Numbered from the stretch's first letter, positions 32,512 to 43,277 are shown. The stretch is 64,000 bases of DNA from Woeseia sp. (GCA_019653755.1 BPCL01000002.1:1-64000); one strand, 5' to 3'. The notes: generated by a model not told the origin, from the sequence alone. Program-made: numbers and translations.

Positions 32512-33472
32512 TTAGAAATTACGTCTAAGATTTATGCCGGTGTATAGATTTGCAACTTCTTCGGCATAACCATTGAACATGAGTGTGGGTTGTTTGGTTC
32601 CGAAAAATCCTGAGCCTATTCTTCTTTCCCTCGCCTGACTCCATCTTGGGTGATCGACACTTGGATTAACATTAGCTAGAAAGCCGTATTCGTTTGGAGC
32701 TGAAATATTCCAACTGGTTGGAGGTTCATTGGATTGGAAATGAATCTTATTAATTGACTTTATGCTTTTGAACCCGTATTTCCAGGGACCACCAAGCGCA
32801 TAGGAGCACCGTTTTGATTTAATAATTCTTTACCGTATAAACCCACAGCGATAATTGTTAATGGATGCATTGCTTCTTCGATACTTAATCCTTCAATATA
32901 AGGCCAGTTTAGAACGGGTCTTCTTTGGCCTGGCATTTCTTTAGGCCTATAAACAGTCTCAAAGGCAACGTATTTTGCATCCAATCTTGGTTCTAATTTC
33001 TCGATGATTTTAGCCAGCGGTATACCAACCCAAGGAATAACCATTGACCATGCTTCAACACATCTTAGTCGATATATCCGTTCTTCTAGAGCGTTAAAGT
33101 CGATAAGATCATCAAGATCAAAAACACCGGTCTTTTTAGCTTTCCCGCTGACTTTTACTGTCCATGGCTTAGGTTGAAATTGACCACTGTTATTAAAGGG
33201 ATCGGTTTTTTGCATGCCAAACTCATAGAAATTATTATAGGTTGTTATGTCTTCATAACTATTGAGTGTTTCGTTAGTTGAGTATTTTGAGTTATTCAGA
33301 AATTGCAAATTAGACTCTCAGCTATAAGGCGATTTGACGATAAAAAGGATGTTGTTAATCCTGTGCTTAATATGCCTAAAGTTTTTAGGATGGAGCGCCG
33401 ATTATGATAGACAGATTCTGGGGTAATCTCACTTGACTTAATCTTATTATTTAATTTTCTTTTTGCTTGCAT
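32512..33472 (-). CDS. msrP: MsrP periplasmic protein-methionine-sulfoxide reductase (molybdopterin), two frameshifts
   Basis: [23 protein letters not shown] Tat-like N-terminus; [20 protein letters not shown]-terminus [52 protein letters not shown] in other frame, stop 32512-32514. Confidence 0.9.
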
Positions 33473-33568
33473 CCAAATACCTCGAATAATATATCCGTAT
33501 CTTAACGGATTCCTAGATAGACGCCAACCTAGTCAAATGAGACAATGTGTCTCTTATTGAGGTTACTA

Positions 33569-34570
33569 ATGAAATACAAACCACTTTTATTCACACTAAT
33601 TCTCCTTATAGGAGGATGTGATGGAGGCAGCCAAGAGGCTTCTCTGTCAATGACTGTTGGTGGCACAGGTATACCAAATACTGTTGGAGAGCAGCATTTC
33701 TTAGATTTTGAACAAGAAGTTAACCTTGGCATCCCAGAGATGGAAACTAAGCTTCTAGTCTATGGTCAACTTGGATCTGAGGAAAACCTTGTTTCTGGTT
33801 TAAGAAGAAATCGAGTTCAATTCGCGAATCTTTCAGCAATTATTGTTTCCACATTGGTTCCTGAAACTGCACTACTCTACGCACCTTATTTGTTTGATTC
33901 TGCCGAAGAGGCCGATTTTATCTATGATAATTATTTAACTTCTATTTTTACTGAATTACTGGCAGAGAAGAACCTGCAATTTATTGCCTGGAGTGAAATA
34001 GGTTTCCACAATGTCTATGCAAAAGAACCGATACTAAATCCTCAGGATGCAAAAGGAAAACGCTATAGAGTTTCTGCAAGCTTAAGCTCTAGATATTTTG
34101 CTGAAGCTATAGGTGCTGATCTAATTCCAATGGGATATGGAGAAATAGTCCAATCACTACAAACAGATTTAATTGAAGCAGGAGATAATTCGGTGGCTCT
34201 TTATGTAAAAACAGGAAAAGAACAAGAGGCTCCTCATTACACCTTAACTGAACATTCCTTAGGAATGTCGATTATGGTCGCAAGAAAAGAATGGTGGGAT
34301 GATCTCAATGCCGAGCAACAACTAATAATTAAATCTGCATGGCCAGCAGCAACAGAGTCAAGACGCTTATTGAGAGCTGAGGCTGATGAGGATTTATCGA
34401 ATGCTGAGAAAATGGGCATTAGTGTTTATGAGTTAAATCAAGAACAGCGCCAATTGTGGAAAGATGCTACCCAAGGTCAAGTTCAACGATTGGCTAATCA
34501 GATTGGCGGGCGATCAAACGAATTACTTGAATTAATTAACGCCGGAAAAAAAGAATTTAAAGCTCAGTGA
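33569..34570 (+). CDS. TRAP transporter substrate-binding lipoprotein (DctP family)
   Basis: Lipobox LIGGCDGG; FAEAIGADLIPMGYGEIVQSLQTDLIEAGDNS; start ATG 33569. Confidence 0.85.
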   Translation: MKYKPLLFTLILLIGGCDGGSQEASLSMTVGGTGIPNTVGEQHFLDFEQEVNLGIPEMETKLLVYGQLGSEENLVSGLRRNRVQFANLSAIIVSTLVPETALLYAPYLFDSAEEADFIYDNYLTSIFTELLAEKNLQFIAWSEIGFHNVYAKEPILNPQDAKGKRYRVSASLSSRYFAEAIGADLIPMGYGEIVQSLQTDLIEAGDNSVALYVKTGKEQEAPHYTLTEHSLGMSIMVARKEWWDDLNAEQQLIIKSAWPAATESRRLLRAEADEDLSNAEKMGISVYELNQEQRQLWKDATQGQVQRLANQIGGRSNELLELINAGKKEFKAQ

Positions 34571-34580
34571 GCTCATAGAG

Positions 34581-35741
34581 ATGAGCAATCAGAACAGGTT
34601 AAAGAATCTTGCAAAAGTTATGCTGGCCATTACTCTTGTTGGAGTAATCATTGGTATTAATCTTCCTTTAAGCTCCCTGACCCTTCAAACCTGGGGCACT
34701 TCAACATCTGTGATAGGGTTTGCTGCATCTATGACTGGATTAGCAACCGTCGTTATTACGCCATTCTTTTCAAAGTTGATCAATCGTTTTGGGCAAATGG
34801 GCATCATGAGATTTTGTTTGGTTGTTTTACCAATTGCGATTGCTTTGTTACCTGTTTTCCAAAATATATACATCTGGTTTTTACTCAGGTTTATCATTGG
34901 TGTTGTTGCGACGGGAGTCTGGTTGTTAAGTGAGGTATGGATTAATGCATTGGCTGAAGATCAACATCGAGGCAAGATTATCGCATTGTATTCTTCATTG
35001 ATCTCTTTAGGGCTTATCGTTGGAGTTCTCATTTCATCGTTAATCCCAATTGAGACAGGAGGAGGTTTCTATGTCTCTGCCGGGATCGCAGTTATTTCTG
35101 CAATCCCTTTGTGGAAAATGGATGATTTGCCTGACTTTGATGCAGTGGAAGATATTTCTTTCTATAGGTATTTGGTTACAGCGCCAGGGTTGATGGGATC
35201 AAGCTGGATGATGGGTTTTCTCTATGCCGCGACTGCCGCATTGCTCCCTATCTTTGCTCTTCCATTTGTCGAGGGCGACTATGCACAATCATCAAGGACG
35301 GTCGCATGGCTGGCAAGTGGAGAATTGACACTGCCACTTTTTGTAGGCTGGTTGGCGGATCGATATGATAAAACCAGACTAATGATTTATATATCGTGTG
35401 TCAGCGTCATTGCTTTGGCTATTTTGCCAGTTATTTTTGATATTCCTGTAATGCGTTTTTTATTTCTTTTTATTATTGGCGGATCAATCATGAGCTTCTA
35501 TTCACTAGGGCTCACTTTGCTTGGTCAAGAATTTAAAGGAAAGGTTTTGGCTTCTGCTAATGCCAGTTTTATCTTTTTCCTATCGCTAGGAGAGATATTA
35601 GGCCCACCTGTTGTTGGGGCAGCCATGGATCTATTTGGCAATAATGCTTTTGGTTGGTTTATGGCATTGATAGGCTTGATCTATCTTATAATCTTCATTG
35701 GCTCAAACGCATCAGGTAAGTTAAAAATTAAAAAAATTTAA
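34581..35741 (+). CDS. MFS transporter
   Basis: 12-TM-like hydrophobic pattern; GVVATGVWLLSEVWINALAEDQHRGKIIALYSS; ADRYDKTRLM. Confidence 0.88.
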   Translation: MSNQNRLKNLAKVMLAITLVGVIIGINLPLSSLTLQTWGTSTSVIGFAASMTGLATVVITPFFSKLINRFGQMGIMRFCLVVLPIAIALLPVFQNIYIWFLLRFIIGVVATGVWLLSEVWINALAEDQHRGKIIALYSSLISLGLIVGVLISSLIPIETGGGFYVSAGIAVISAIPLWKMDDLPDFDAVEDISFYRYLVTAPGLMGSSWMMGFLYAATAALLPIFALPFVEGDYAQSSRTVAWLASGELTLPLFVGWLADRYDKTRLMIYISCVSVIALAILPVIFDIPVMRFLFLFIIGGSIMSFYSLGLTLLGQEFKGKVLASANASFIFFLSLGEILGPPVVGAAMDLFGNNAFGWFMALIGLIYLIIFIGSNASGKLKIKKI

Positions 35742-37115
35742 GCAATGGGGTTTTCTAAAGGCTCATCTTCTTTGTTTTCAGGCTTATCTTGTGGTTTCTT
35801 TTCTGGCTTATCTTCGAGTGGGTAGTCGTATTCATGCCTGAAGTTAATGCCCTTTGATTCTTGTTTCCTCTGCATCAATATAAACAGGTCGATACACTGT
35901 GTTTTTGATAACTGATATTGCAACTCTGTCAATTAAACCTTCTGGATCAGATTCTATAATTTGAATATTTTCTGTTTTGCCACCAATTCCGATGTCATAG
36001 CTCAAAGAAATATTACCTTTTTCATAGAGAGAATCTTCCTCTAGGCTTTCTGGTATTGGATAAGTATTTGGAATTAAAATATTACGAACCTTGATTGGTT
36101 TGGAGAAGCGCTCAACAATAATTTCCCTCATATCCTCATCTTCTTCTATGATAGCCCAACAATCTTCATAGGCTTTCATGCCCGATTGAACTCTACCAAA
36201 ACTGGTGTATGTGTCGCCTAAATCTAGTAAGACTTCAAATTTCATCATCAAATCTTGATTATCTGTTTCTTCTATAACCTCTAAAGCTTTTTTTAGTGGG
36301 CTTAAACTTTTGAAAATATCTATGGCTTCTCTGCGATGAGAAAAGGAAATATTTTTATAAGTTTCGATCATAGGTTTAATGTCTTCAGAATCTCTATCTT
36401 CTTGTCTATCCAGAAGTTCCTGATGAACTTCTCGCTCAAGAAAGATCTGACCAGTTCGTTTATACCAACGTGCCAGTTTATTAAGAGATTCATCCACATT
36501 GGAATTAATCACCCCAAAGTGTTTTTTATTTACATAGACTTGAAATGTTTGATGATGATTGGCTTGCTTAAAATCCCTTGTGCCAATATAACTTTCAGTC
36601 AATGTGTCATGAAGTTTAAGTTGAGCCAGATTATGGAATCCTTCATTGACATGATTGATTCTTAAGGCTCTTTCAAGGATATCAATCGCTTCTTGATATT
36701 GTCCAAATCGATTCAGCGTCAAACCAAAGCCATACAAGGGTTCTATTAATTCCGGTGAGATAATATTTTGATTGGCTTCAATTAATTCAATGCATCTAAG
36801 AAATATCAATTGTGCATTTTCAAAACCCTTCTACCATATAGTATGCGCTAGCAAGATTATTAAGGGGTGTGATCAGCTTAAAACTTTTTTCACCATAGAT
36901 TTCTTCAGTAAGCGTGACGATTCTTGATGCAGGTAATATGCTTTGCTTAAATCTTTCGGCATCATAAAGATCAAGGAATTCCTGTTGCAAATCCCTTCTA
37001 TCAGCAAGCTTTTCATTGGGATCAGATCATTGGCCGCTATTGGCACTGAGATGGATGCAATAATTATTAGTCCTGAGAAGTGAACCATAATTTGCCTTAG
37101 TCTATTTTTTACCAT
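35738..37115 (-). CDS. Exported TPR protein with TonB-C-like C-terminal domain and K/P/E-rich tail; three frameshifts
   Basis: ORFs 36873-37115, 35844-36809 and 35738-35932 join after single-base corrections: N-terminus ...IPNEKLADRRDLQQEFLDLYDAERFKQSILPASRIVTLTEEIYGEKSFKLITPLNNLASAYYMVEGFENAQLIF; C-terminus SYDIGIGGKTENIQIIESDPEG...VYRPVYIDAEETRIKGINFRHEYDYPLEDKPEKKPQDKPENK. Confidence 0.75.
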
Positions 37116-37195
37116 CTTCTTATTGCCTTTGAATTAGCTAGTTATTAATTTATCATATCTGTCTATTTTTACGACAAAGTGAGAATAAAACTAAT

Positions 37196-37771
37196 ATGGA
37201 AATCTCAGAAACACATTTTGTAAATGGTAATAACATTCGTCCTCCCTATCCAGATGGATTCTTGGAATTAATAGTTGGAATGGGATGCTTTTGGGGACCT
37301 GAAAAAATGTTTTGGCAATTAGAAGGCGTGCATAGCACTAGCGTAGGTTATAGCGGAGGGTCGAAGGATGAGCCCACTTATCGAGAGGTTTGTTCAGGAA
37401 CTACTGGACATACTGAAGTTGTTTTAGTGGTTTATCACCCCGACCAAATTTCTACTGAGCAATTACTTAAGTTGTTTTGGGAAGGCCACGATCCAACTCA
37501 GTACATGAGACAGGGTAATGATGTTGGCAGCCAATACCGTTCAGCGGTTTTTTATTCTGATCCAGAAACGTTGGAATTAATTGAAAAAACAAAAGCTCAA
37601 TACCAGTCAAGTTTGACCAATGCTGGTTATGGCGAAATTGTCACAGAAATAATCCAGAGCCAAACCTTTCATTATGCAGAGGATTATCATCAACAATATT
37701 TAGCTAAGAATCCTGATGGATATTGTGGACACGGTGGATGTGGTGTTTCTTTTAATCTTTCAAGTGATTAG
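37196..37771 (+). CDS. msrA: Peptide-methionine (S)-S-oxide reductase
   Basis: GMGCFWGPEKMFWQLEGVHSTSVGYSGG, HTEVVLVVYHPDQIS, YHQQYLAKNPDGYCGHGG. Confidence 0.95.
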   Translation: MEISETHFVNGNNIRPPYPDGFLELIVGMGCFWGPEKMFWQLEGVHSTSVGYSGGSKDEPTYREVCSGTTGHTEVVLVVYHPDQISTEQLLKLFWEGHDPTQYMRQGNDVGSQYRSAVFYSDPETLELIEKTKAQYQSSLTNAGYGEIVTEIIQSQTFHYAEDYHQQYLAKNPDGYCGHGGCGVSFNLSSD

Positions 37772-38220
37772 TTAAGAACTTTATAACCCCGACCTCTCAA
37801 ACAACGTTTTAAGATTTGTTCTTTTTCTCTGACAGCCCTGATACCTGATTTTGCTCCTCCCGATACCGCGCCAACTTCAATGGCATCTCGCCTTCCTCGA
37901 GCATCATCGGTGATGGCTTCTATCACAGCTCCGACAGCTGCACCAGTTGCCGCACCTTGAGCAATACTTTTCCCAGTAGAAATATCTTCAGAGAAGTTTG
38001 AGCATTCCTCGAGATCAGTCGCATACGATGACATATCCACTCCTTTAGTGTCGATAATCGGCTTTGAGCTTTCAAATATTGAGCTCGAACTATTTGCAAC
38101 ACAACCAGAAATAGAAATAATCAGAAGAGAAAAGAGTATAAAAAATCTAATACTGATGTAGAAGGAAGGCCAGGCACCGAAAATGTATTGTGAGATTGTT
38201 GACAAATATTTCATAAACAA
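37768..38220 (-). CDS. Glycine-zipper family lipoprotein
   Basis: ISGCVANSSS lipobox; GAATGAAVGAVIEAITDDARGRRDAIEVGAVSGGAKSG. Confidence 0.75.
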   Translation of the reverse strand: MFMKYLSTISQYIFGAWPSFYISIRFFILFSLLIISISGCVANSSSSIFESSKPIIDTKGVDMSSYATDLEECSNFSEDISTGKSIAQGAATGAAVGAVIEAITDDARGRRDAIEVGAVSGGAKSGIRAVREKEQILKRCLRGRGYKVLN

Positions 38221-38362
38221 ATCCTCTTGAGGTTACAGAATCCAATATATCAATAGATTATGAAGAAAAGATGAGGTTTAGATGAATGTTCTAGCGGTGT
38301 AACTAATTGTATCTTAGAATGGCTTTCTTTCTTTATGTGTATACAATTGTTCGGAATTATTT

Positions 38363-39502
38363 ATGAAGATCGATAGAAATAAAAAAATTGCTGCAGCAGT
38401 TATTCTGCTATTAGTTGTCTCAAGTTTCTTTTACAACGGGGGTGAAGAAGAAATAAAGGTTCTTGCTGTGAGGCCTGAGATTAAGATGGTAGAGCAAACT
38501 GTTTCCAACACTCGAGCTGGCACTATTGATGCTTGCAGGAGATCTAAAATGTCTCCAGCTATGGGTGGTCAGATTGCAACCCTAGCCGTTGAAGAAGGTG
38601 ACATGGTTAAAAAAGATCAAATTCTTTTAGAGCTATGGAATAAAGAGACCAAAGCTAGAGTAAAGGCTGCTGAGAGAAGCGCAGATCAGACATGTATTAT
38701 CTCAGCAAAAGCACAACGCGATGCCGATAGAAGCAATGAATTATTTTCAAAAGGCTTAGCCTCAGAAGAGGCAAAGGAAGCAGCAGTAACTAATGCTGAA
38801 TCTGGATTAGCAGCTTGCAATGCAGCAAAAGCCCAAGTTGAGGTTACTAAAGCTTCATTGGAAAGAACTCAATTGATCGCACCTTTCGGTGGCATTGTTG
38901 CTGAGATTGAAGGTGAATTAGGCGAATATGTTACACCCTCACCAGTTGGTGTTGCCACCAAACCCACCCTAGATCTTATCGATAACACCTGTATTTATAT
39001 TAAGGCTCCAATCGATGAAATAGATGCCCCAGAGGTGGTTGCTGGATTGAAATCTAGAATTACCATGGATGCTTTTGGACAGAAGGAATTCCCTGCAACA
39101 GTCAGGCGAGTTGCTCCATATGTCCTTGATCTAGAAAAACAAGCCAGAACTGTTGAAATTGAAGCTGTTTTTGATAACCCCCAAGAATTCCTTCTCCCTG
39201 GCTATAGTGCCGACATCACCATTATTGTTGATACGTCTGAAGAAACATTAAGTATTCCTTCTCAAGCTGTCATGGGGGGAAATTCAGTTTATCTTATCAA
39301 TTCCGATGGAACTATCTCTGAAAAAGAAATTGAAGTTGGTCTTTCAAATTGGCAAGTTACCGAGGTATTAAGTGGGCTTACTGTCGATGATCAAATTGTT
39401 CTATCAATCGATAGGAAAGGGCTTGAAGATGGAGTGAAAGTCTCAGTTGAAGAAACTAACAAAGACCAAGACGAAGTCAGTATCGAAGTAGAAATCGGTT
39501 AA
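38363..39502 (+). CDS. HlyD/RND-type periplasmic adaptor (MacA-like)
   Basis: MGGQIATLAVEEGDMVKKDQILLELW; FGGIVAEIEGELGEYVTP; paired with ABC genes downstream. Confidence 0.88.
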   Translation: MKIDRNKKIAAAVILLLVVSSFFYNGGEEEIKVLAVRPEIKMVEQTVSNTRAGTIDACRRSKMSPAMGGQIATLAVEEGDMVKKDQILLELWNKETKARVKAAERSADQTCIISAKAQRDADRSNELFSKGLASEEAKEAAVTNAESGLAACNAAKAQVEVTKASLERTQLIAPFGGIVAEIEGELGEYVTPSPVGVATKPTLDLIDNTCIYIKAPIDEIDAPEVVAGLKSRITMDAFGQKEFPATVRRVAPYVLDLEKQARTVEIEAVFDNPQEFLLPGYSADITIIVDTSEETLSIPSQAVMGGNSVYLINSDGTISEKEIEVGLSNWQVTEVLSGLTVDDQIVLSIDRKGLEDGVKVSVEETNKDQDEVSIEVEIG

Positions 39503-39516
39503 AATATCATTCATCA

Positions 39517-40191
39517 ATGATTAATTTAGAAAACCTATGCCGACATTTTGAAGTGGGCAACCAAGTGGTTCGTGCTCTAGACGAAGTCGATCTAGTCATC
39601 AATAAAAAAGAGTATGTATCAATAATGGGTGTTTCTGGCTCTGGAAAATCCACACTACTTAATATTCTTGGATTATTAGATACTCCAACCTCAGGCGACT
39701 ATGTTCTCTCAGGTATTAATACATCGAAAATGAATGACGATGAAATGGCACACATACGATCTACAAAAATAGGATTTGTCTTTCAGTCTTTTCATTTAAT
39801 CCCCAGATTAACTGCTGCTGAAAATGTTGAAATGCCTATGGTTTTGTCAGGATTGAATCCCAAAGAAAGGCAGGAAAAGGTCGACAACGCATTGGCTAGA
39901 GTAAGCTTAACGGATCGATCTGATCATCGACCAGAACAGCTTTCCGGTGGACAGAGGCAACGAGTTGCCATAGCTCGATCAATTGTTATGGAACCAGATG
40001 TTCTATTAGCTGATGAACCCACTGGAAATCTGGATTCTTCCTCTAGCAAAGAGATTATTAAATTGATAGAAGAGCTCAATCAAGGTGGATTAACTCTCGT
40101 GGTTGTTACTCATGATAAGGACCTGGGGAGACGATCCAATCGATTAATTGAACTACTGGATGGTAAAATTATTAATGACAATCAGAACTAA
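39517..40191 (+). CDS. ABC transporter ATP-binding protein (LolD/MacB-N type)
   Basis: GVSGSGKSTLLNILG; LSGGQRQRVAIARSIVMEPDVLLADEPTGNLD. Confidence 0.95.
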   Translation: MINLENLCRHFEVGNQVVRALDEVDLVINKKEYVSIMGVSGSGKSTLLNILGLLDTPTSGDYVLSGINTSKMNDDEMAHIRSTKIGFVFQSFHLIPRLTAAENVEMPMVLSGLNPKERQEKVDNALARVSLTDRSDHRPEQLSGGQRQRVAIARSIVMEPDVLLADEPTGNLDSSSSKEIIKLIEELNQGGLTLVVVTHDKDLGRRSNRLIELLDGKIINDNQN

Positions 40192-40193
40192 CA

Positions 40194-41408
40194 ATGCGTT
40201 TTTATGACCTTATATTTTTAGCTTTTAGCACACTAGTTCGATATCCGCTTCGGACATTAATGCTTCTTATTGCAACCTCCATAGGCGTTATGGCTGTGAT
40301 CTTACTAACAGCAGTCGGAGAGGGCGCTAGGGACTATATCACTGGTGAATTTAGAGACATGGGTACTAATCTACTAATAGTTATACCCGGAAAGAATGAA
40401 ACCTCAGGAGGGGGATCACCAGCAGATTTAGCTGGTGTTGCACCAAGAGATCTGACGGTCGAAGATGCCATTAGTCTCAGACAAATTGAAGCAATTAAGA
40501 ATATTGCACCAATCGTTATTGGGGAAACACCAGCTCAATTCAATGGATTAGAACGATCCGTGCCTATCATTGGCACAACCCCTTCTTTTTTAGCTGTTAG
40601 AAAATGGGAAATGGCCACCGGTAACTTTTTACCTGGGGTCACATTAGACCGTTCACCTCCAGTTTGTGTTATTGGTAAAGAAGTCGAATCTGAACTCTTT
40701 GGTAAAAACAAAGCTATTGGTCAATGGTTGAGGGTAGGCGACAGAAGATGTCGGGTTACAGGTATTATTGGGACCGAAGGAAGAGCAGTAGGAATTGATG
40801 CACAAAAGGTTGTTGTCATGCCTGTGAGTTTAGCCACTGCTTTGTTCAATCGACCTTCACTTTTTAGAATTGGTATCGAGGCCAGAAACACATGGGAAAT
40901 GGAGCAGATCAAGAAAGACATTATAAGAATTATAAAAAAGCGACATCAGGGGAAAGAAGACATTACTGTGATTAGACAAGACTCAGTGATGAAATCTTTT
41001 GACAATATTTTTAATGTTTTAACCATGGCTTTGGGGTCGATTGCTTCAATCAGTTTATTTGTTGCTGGTATTCTTATAATGAATGTTATGTTAGTTGCCG
41101 TTTCGCAGCGCCAAGCAGAAATTGGGTTGCTTAAAGCTATCGGTGCAAAAAATAATCAGATCAACCACCTATTTATTACCGAAGCTATTATCTTGTCAGG
41201 GTCTGGAGCATTATTGGGTTTGGTTTTAGGCCACACTGTGACCCAAATCCTTAAAGTAGCTTTTCCCACGTTCAATTTCTTGCCTCCTCTCTGGGCCTCA
41301 TTTGTTTCACTTTTAGTAGCCTTGATTTCAGGAGTAGTTTTTGGACTGTTACCGGCAAGAAGAGCTGCTAAACTTGATCCAGTAATAGCATTGTCTGGGA
41401 ATAAATAA
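40194..41408 (+). CDS. ABC transporter permease (FtsX/MacB type) 1
   Basis: N-terminal TM, MacB periplasmic domain, RQAEIGLLKAIGAKNNQI, LLPARRAAKLDPVIAL. Confidence 0.93.
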   Translation: MRFYDLIFLAFSTLVRYPLRTLMLLIATSIGVMAVILLTAVGEGARDYITGEFRDMGTNLLIVIPGKNETSGGGSPADLAGVAPRDLTVEDAISLRQIEAIKNIAPIVIGETPAQFNGLERSVPIIGTTPSFLAVRKWEMATGNFLPGVTLDRSPPVCVIGKEVESELFGKNKAIGQWLRVGDRRCRVTGIIGTEGRAVGIDAQKVVVMPVSLATALFNRPSLFRIGIEARNTWEMEQIKKDIIRIIKKRHQGKEDITVIRQDSVMKSFDNIFNVLTMALGSIASISLFVAGILIMNVMLVAVSQRQAEIGLLKAIGAKNNQINHLFITEAIILSGSGALLGLVLGHTVTQILKVAFPTFNFLPPLWASFVSLLVALISGVVFGLLPARRAAKLDPVIALSGNK

Positions 41409-41409
41409 C

Positions 41410-42612
41410 ATGAAAGCTAAAGACGTTTTTATTTTTTCATCCTTTTCTGTAATCTCACAGAAAATGAGGAGTTTTTTGACATCTCTAGGAATCGCGATTG
41501 GCGTTGTTTGCGTAATTTTTCTAACCAGCTTAGGACAAGGCTTGCAAGATTTCATCGTCTCACAATTTACCCAATTTGGTAGCAATATCATCGCAATTCA
41601 CCCGGGCAAGGAACAAACAATGGGTGCACCAATAGGCGTGTTTGGGACTGTAAGACCATTGTCATTTGACGATGCAGAGGCACTAGAGAGGTTGCCTACT
41701 ATTGATGTTGTGGTTCCAATCTCAGGAGGTAGTGGTGAAATTGAAAGCGATACTCGAATGCGTCGATCCATGGTTGTAGGTACTGGATCTGATTACGATA
41801 TTATTGTAGATCCTGAAGGCAAAACACTGGGTAAATATCTTCCTGACGATAACCCTAAAACACCCAGGGCTTTTGCAGTTCTAGGCCCAAAAATGAAAGA
41901 CGAATTATTTGGCGATAAAAATCCACTAGGTTTAACGATTCGTGTTAACTCAACACGATTCCGCGTCATAGGCGTACTGCCTTCAAAGGGTGATTTCTTA
42001 GGTATGGATCTCGATGATGCTGTCTACATTCCTATTGCAAAATTTAACTCTATGTTCAATAGAAACGGTTTCCAAGAGATTGATGTCATACATAAGGACA
42101 ACGTCACAACCGATGAAGCTGTCGCTTCTGTAAAAAGATTACTAATTAATAGGCATGGAGGCGATGACACAACGATTACCACACAAGCAGACATGTTAGA
42201 GTCCTTGGGCGAGATTATGAAGTGGTTGAAATTTACTGTCGCTGCTTTTGGGGGAATCTCACTCTTGGTTGGCGGAGTAGGTATTTTTACCATTATGACC
42301 GTTGCTGTTAATGAAAGAACCTCTGAAATCGGAGTCTTAAGAGCTATAGGTGCATCAAGACGAAGAATCCAAGATGTGTTCTTGCTGGAATCCATCTTTC
42401 TCGCCATCCTAGGCGCGATCTTAGGACTCTCAATCGGATTCTTAGCAGTCAATATAGCGCTTACCGTCTACCCTGGTATGCCGATCGCCATTGCATGGGA
42501 ATACATCCTCTATGCAATTTTGATTTCATTATTTATTGGTTTAGTTGCTGGCTATCTTCCGGCTAGGTCGGCAGCACAACTTGATCCAATCGAAGCCTTG
42601 AGAACCGATTAG
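41410..42612 (+). CDS. ABC transporter permease (FtsX/MacB type) 2
   Basis: NERTSEIGVLRAIGASRRRI; YLPARSAAQLDPIEALRTD. Confidence 0.93.
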   Translation: MKAKDVFIFSSFSVISQKMRSFLTSLGIAIGVVCVIFLTSLGQGLQDFIVSQFTQFGSNIIAIHPGKEQTMGAPIGVFGTVRPLSFDDAEALERLPTIDVVVPISGGSGEIESDTRMRRSMVVGTGSDYDIIVDPEGKTLGKYLPDDNPKTPRAFAVLGPKMKDELFGDKNPLGLTIRVNSTRFRVIGVLPSKGDFLGMDLDDAVYIPIAKFNSMFNRNGFQEIDVIHKDNVTTDEAVASVKRLLINRHGGDDTTITTQADMLESLGEIMKWLKFTVAAFGGISLLVGGVGIFTIMTVAVNERTSEIGVLRAIGASRRRIQDVFLLESIFLAILGAILGLSIGFLAVNIALTVYPGMPIAIAWEYILYAILISLFIGLVAGYLPARSAAQLDPIEALRTD

Positions 42613-43274
42613 GAGGCTATTCGTTGCATCATCTCCGAATAGGTGCTTATATGCGACTCAGTCGGCAAGAAGGTTTCTAGATAGCTCTGTCTTTCTTGCA
42701 TAGCATCCCACCACAGTCTAATTTTCACACACTCATCCGGCCATCTTGCATCAAATAGATGTTCATAGGCACCAAAACGTTCAAAGAACGGAGCATAATG
42801 CAGATCAACCAACGTTAATTTATTGCCCATCCAAAAAACACCATCCTTATTTGCTTCAAAGCATTCCTTTTCAATGTAAAGCAACCGTTCTTTGATTCTC
42901 TTTAAATTCTGTTCCTGCGCTTCCTCATTTTTATGATCCCTAAGTAATCTAGTGCAAGCTGGCAAATAATAATTAGAACAATAATCCATCCAGATTCTTG
43001 CTCGTGCCCTTTCGTATAGATCTGTAGGCATTAGTGCAACTTCAGGGTATCTTTCGTCTAAATACTCATTAATGATAGCCGATTCAAATATCGTTTTACC
43101 CTCATGAACAATTACTGGAACTTTCCCATAAGGTGAGATCTCATGAAACCATTCAGGTTTGTTATAGACGTCAATTTCAATTAATTCAAAATCAAGGCCT
43201 TTCTCAATGAGAGCCATTCTGGTTCTCTGAGCATAGGGGCATTTATCAAAACTATATATTTTTATATCACTCAT
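42609..43274 (-). CDS. Glutathione S-transferase family protein
   Basis: SFDKCPYAQRTRMALIEKGLDFE; GKVPVIVHEGKTIFESAIINEYLDERYP. Confidence 0.9.
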   Translation of the reverse strand: MSDIKIYSFDKCPYAQRTRMALIEKGLDFELIEIDVYNKPEWFHEISPYGKVPVIVHEGKTIFESAIINEYLDERYPEVALMPTDLYERARARIWMDYCSNYYLPACTRLLRDHKNEEAQEQNLKRIKERLLYIEKECFEANKDGVFWMGNKLTLVDLHYAPFFERFGAYEHLFDARWPDECVKIRLWWDAMQERQSYLETFLPTESHISTYSEMMQRIAS

Positions 43275-43277
43275 ACT

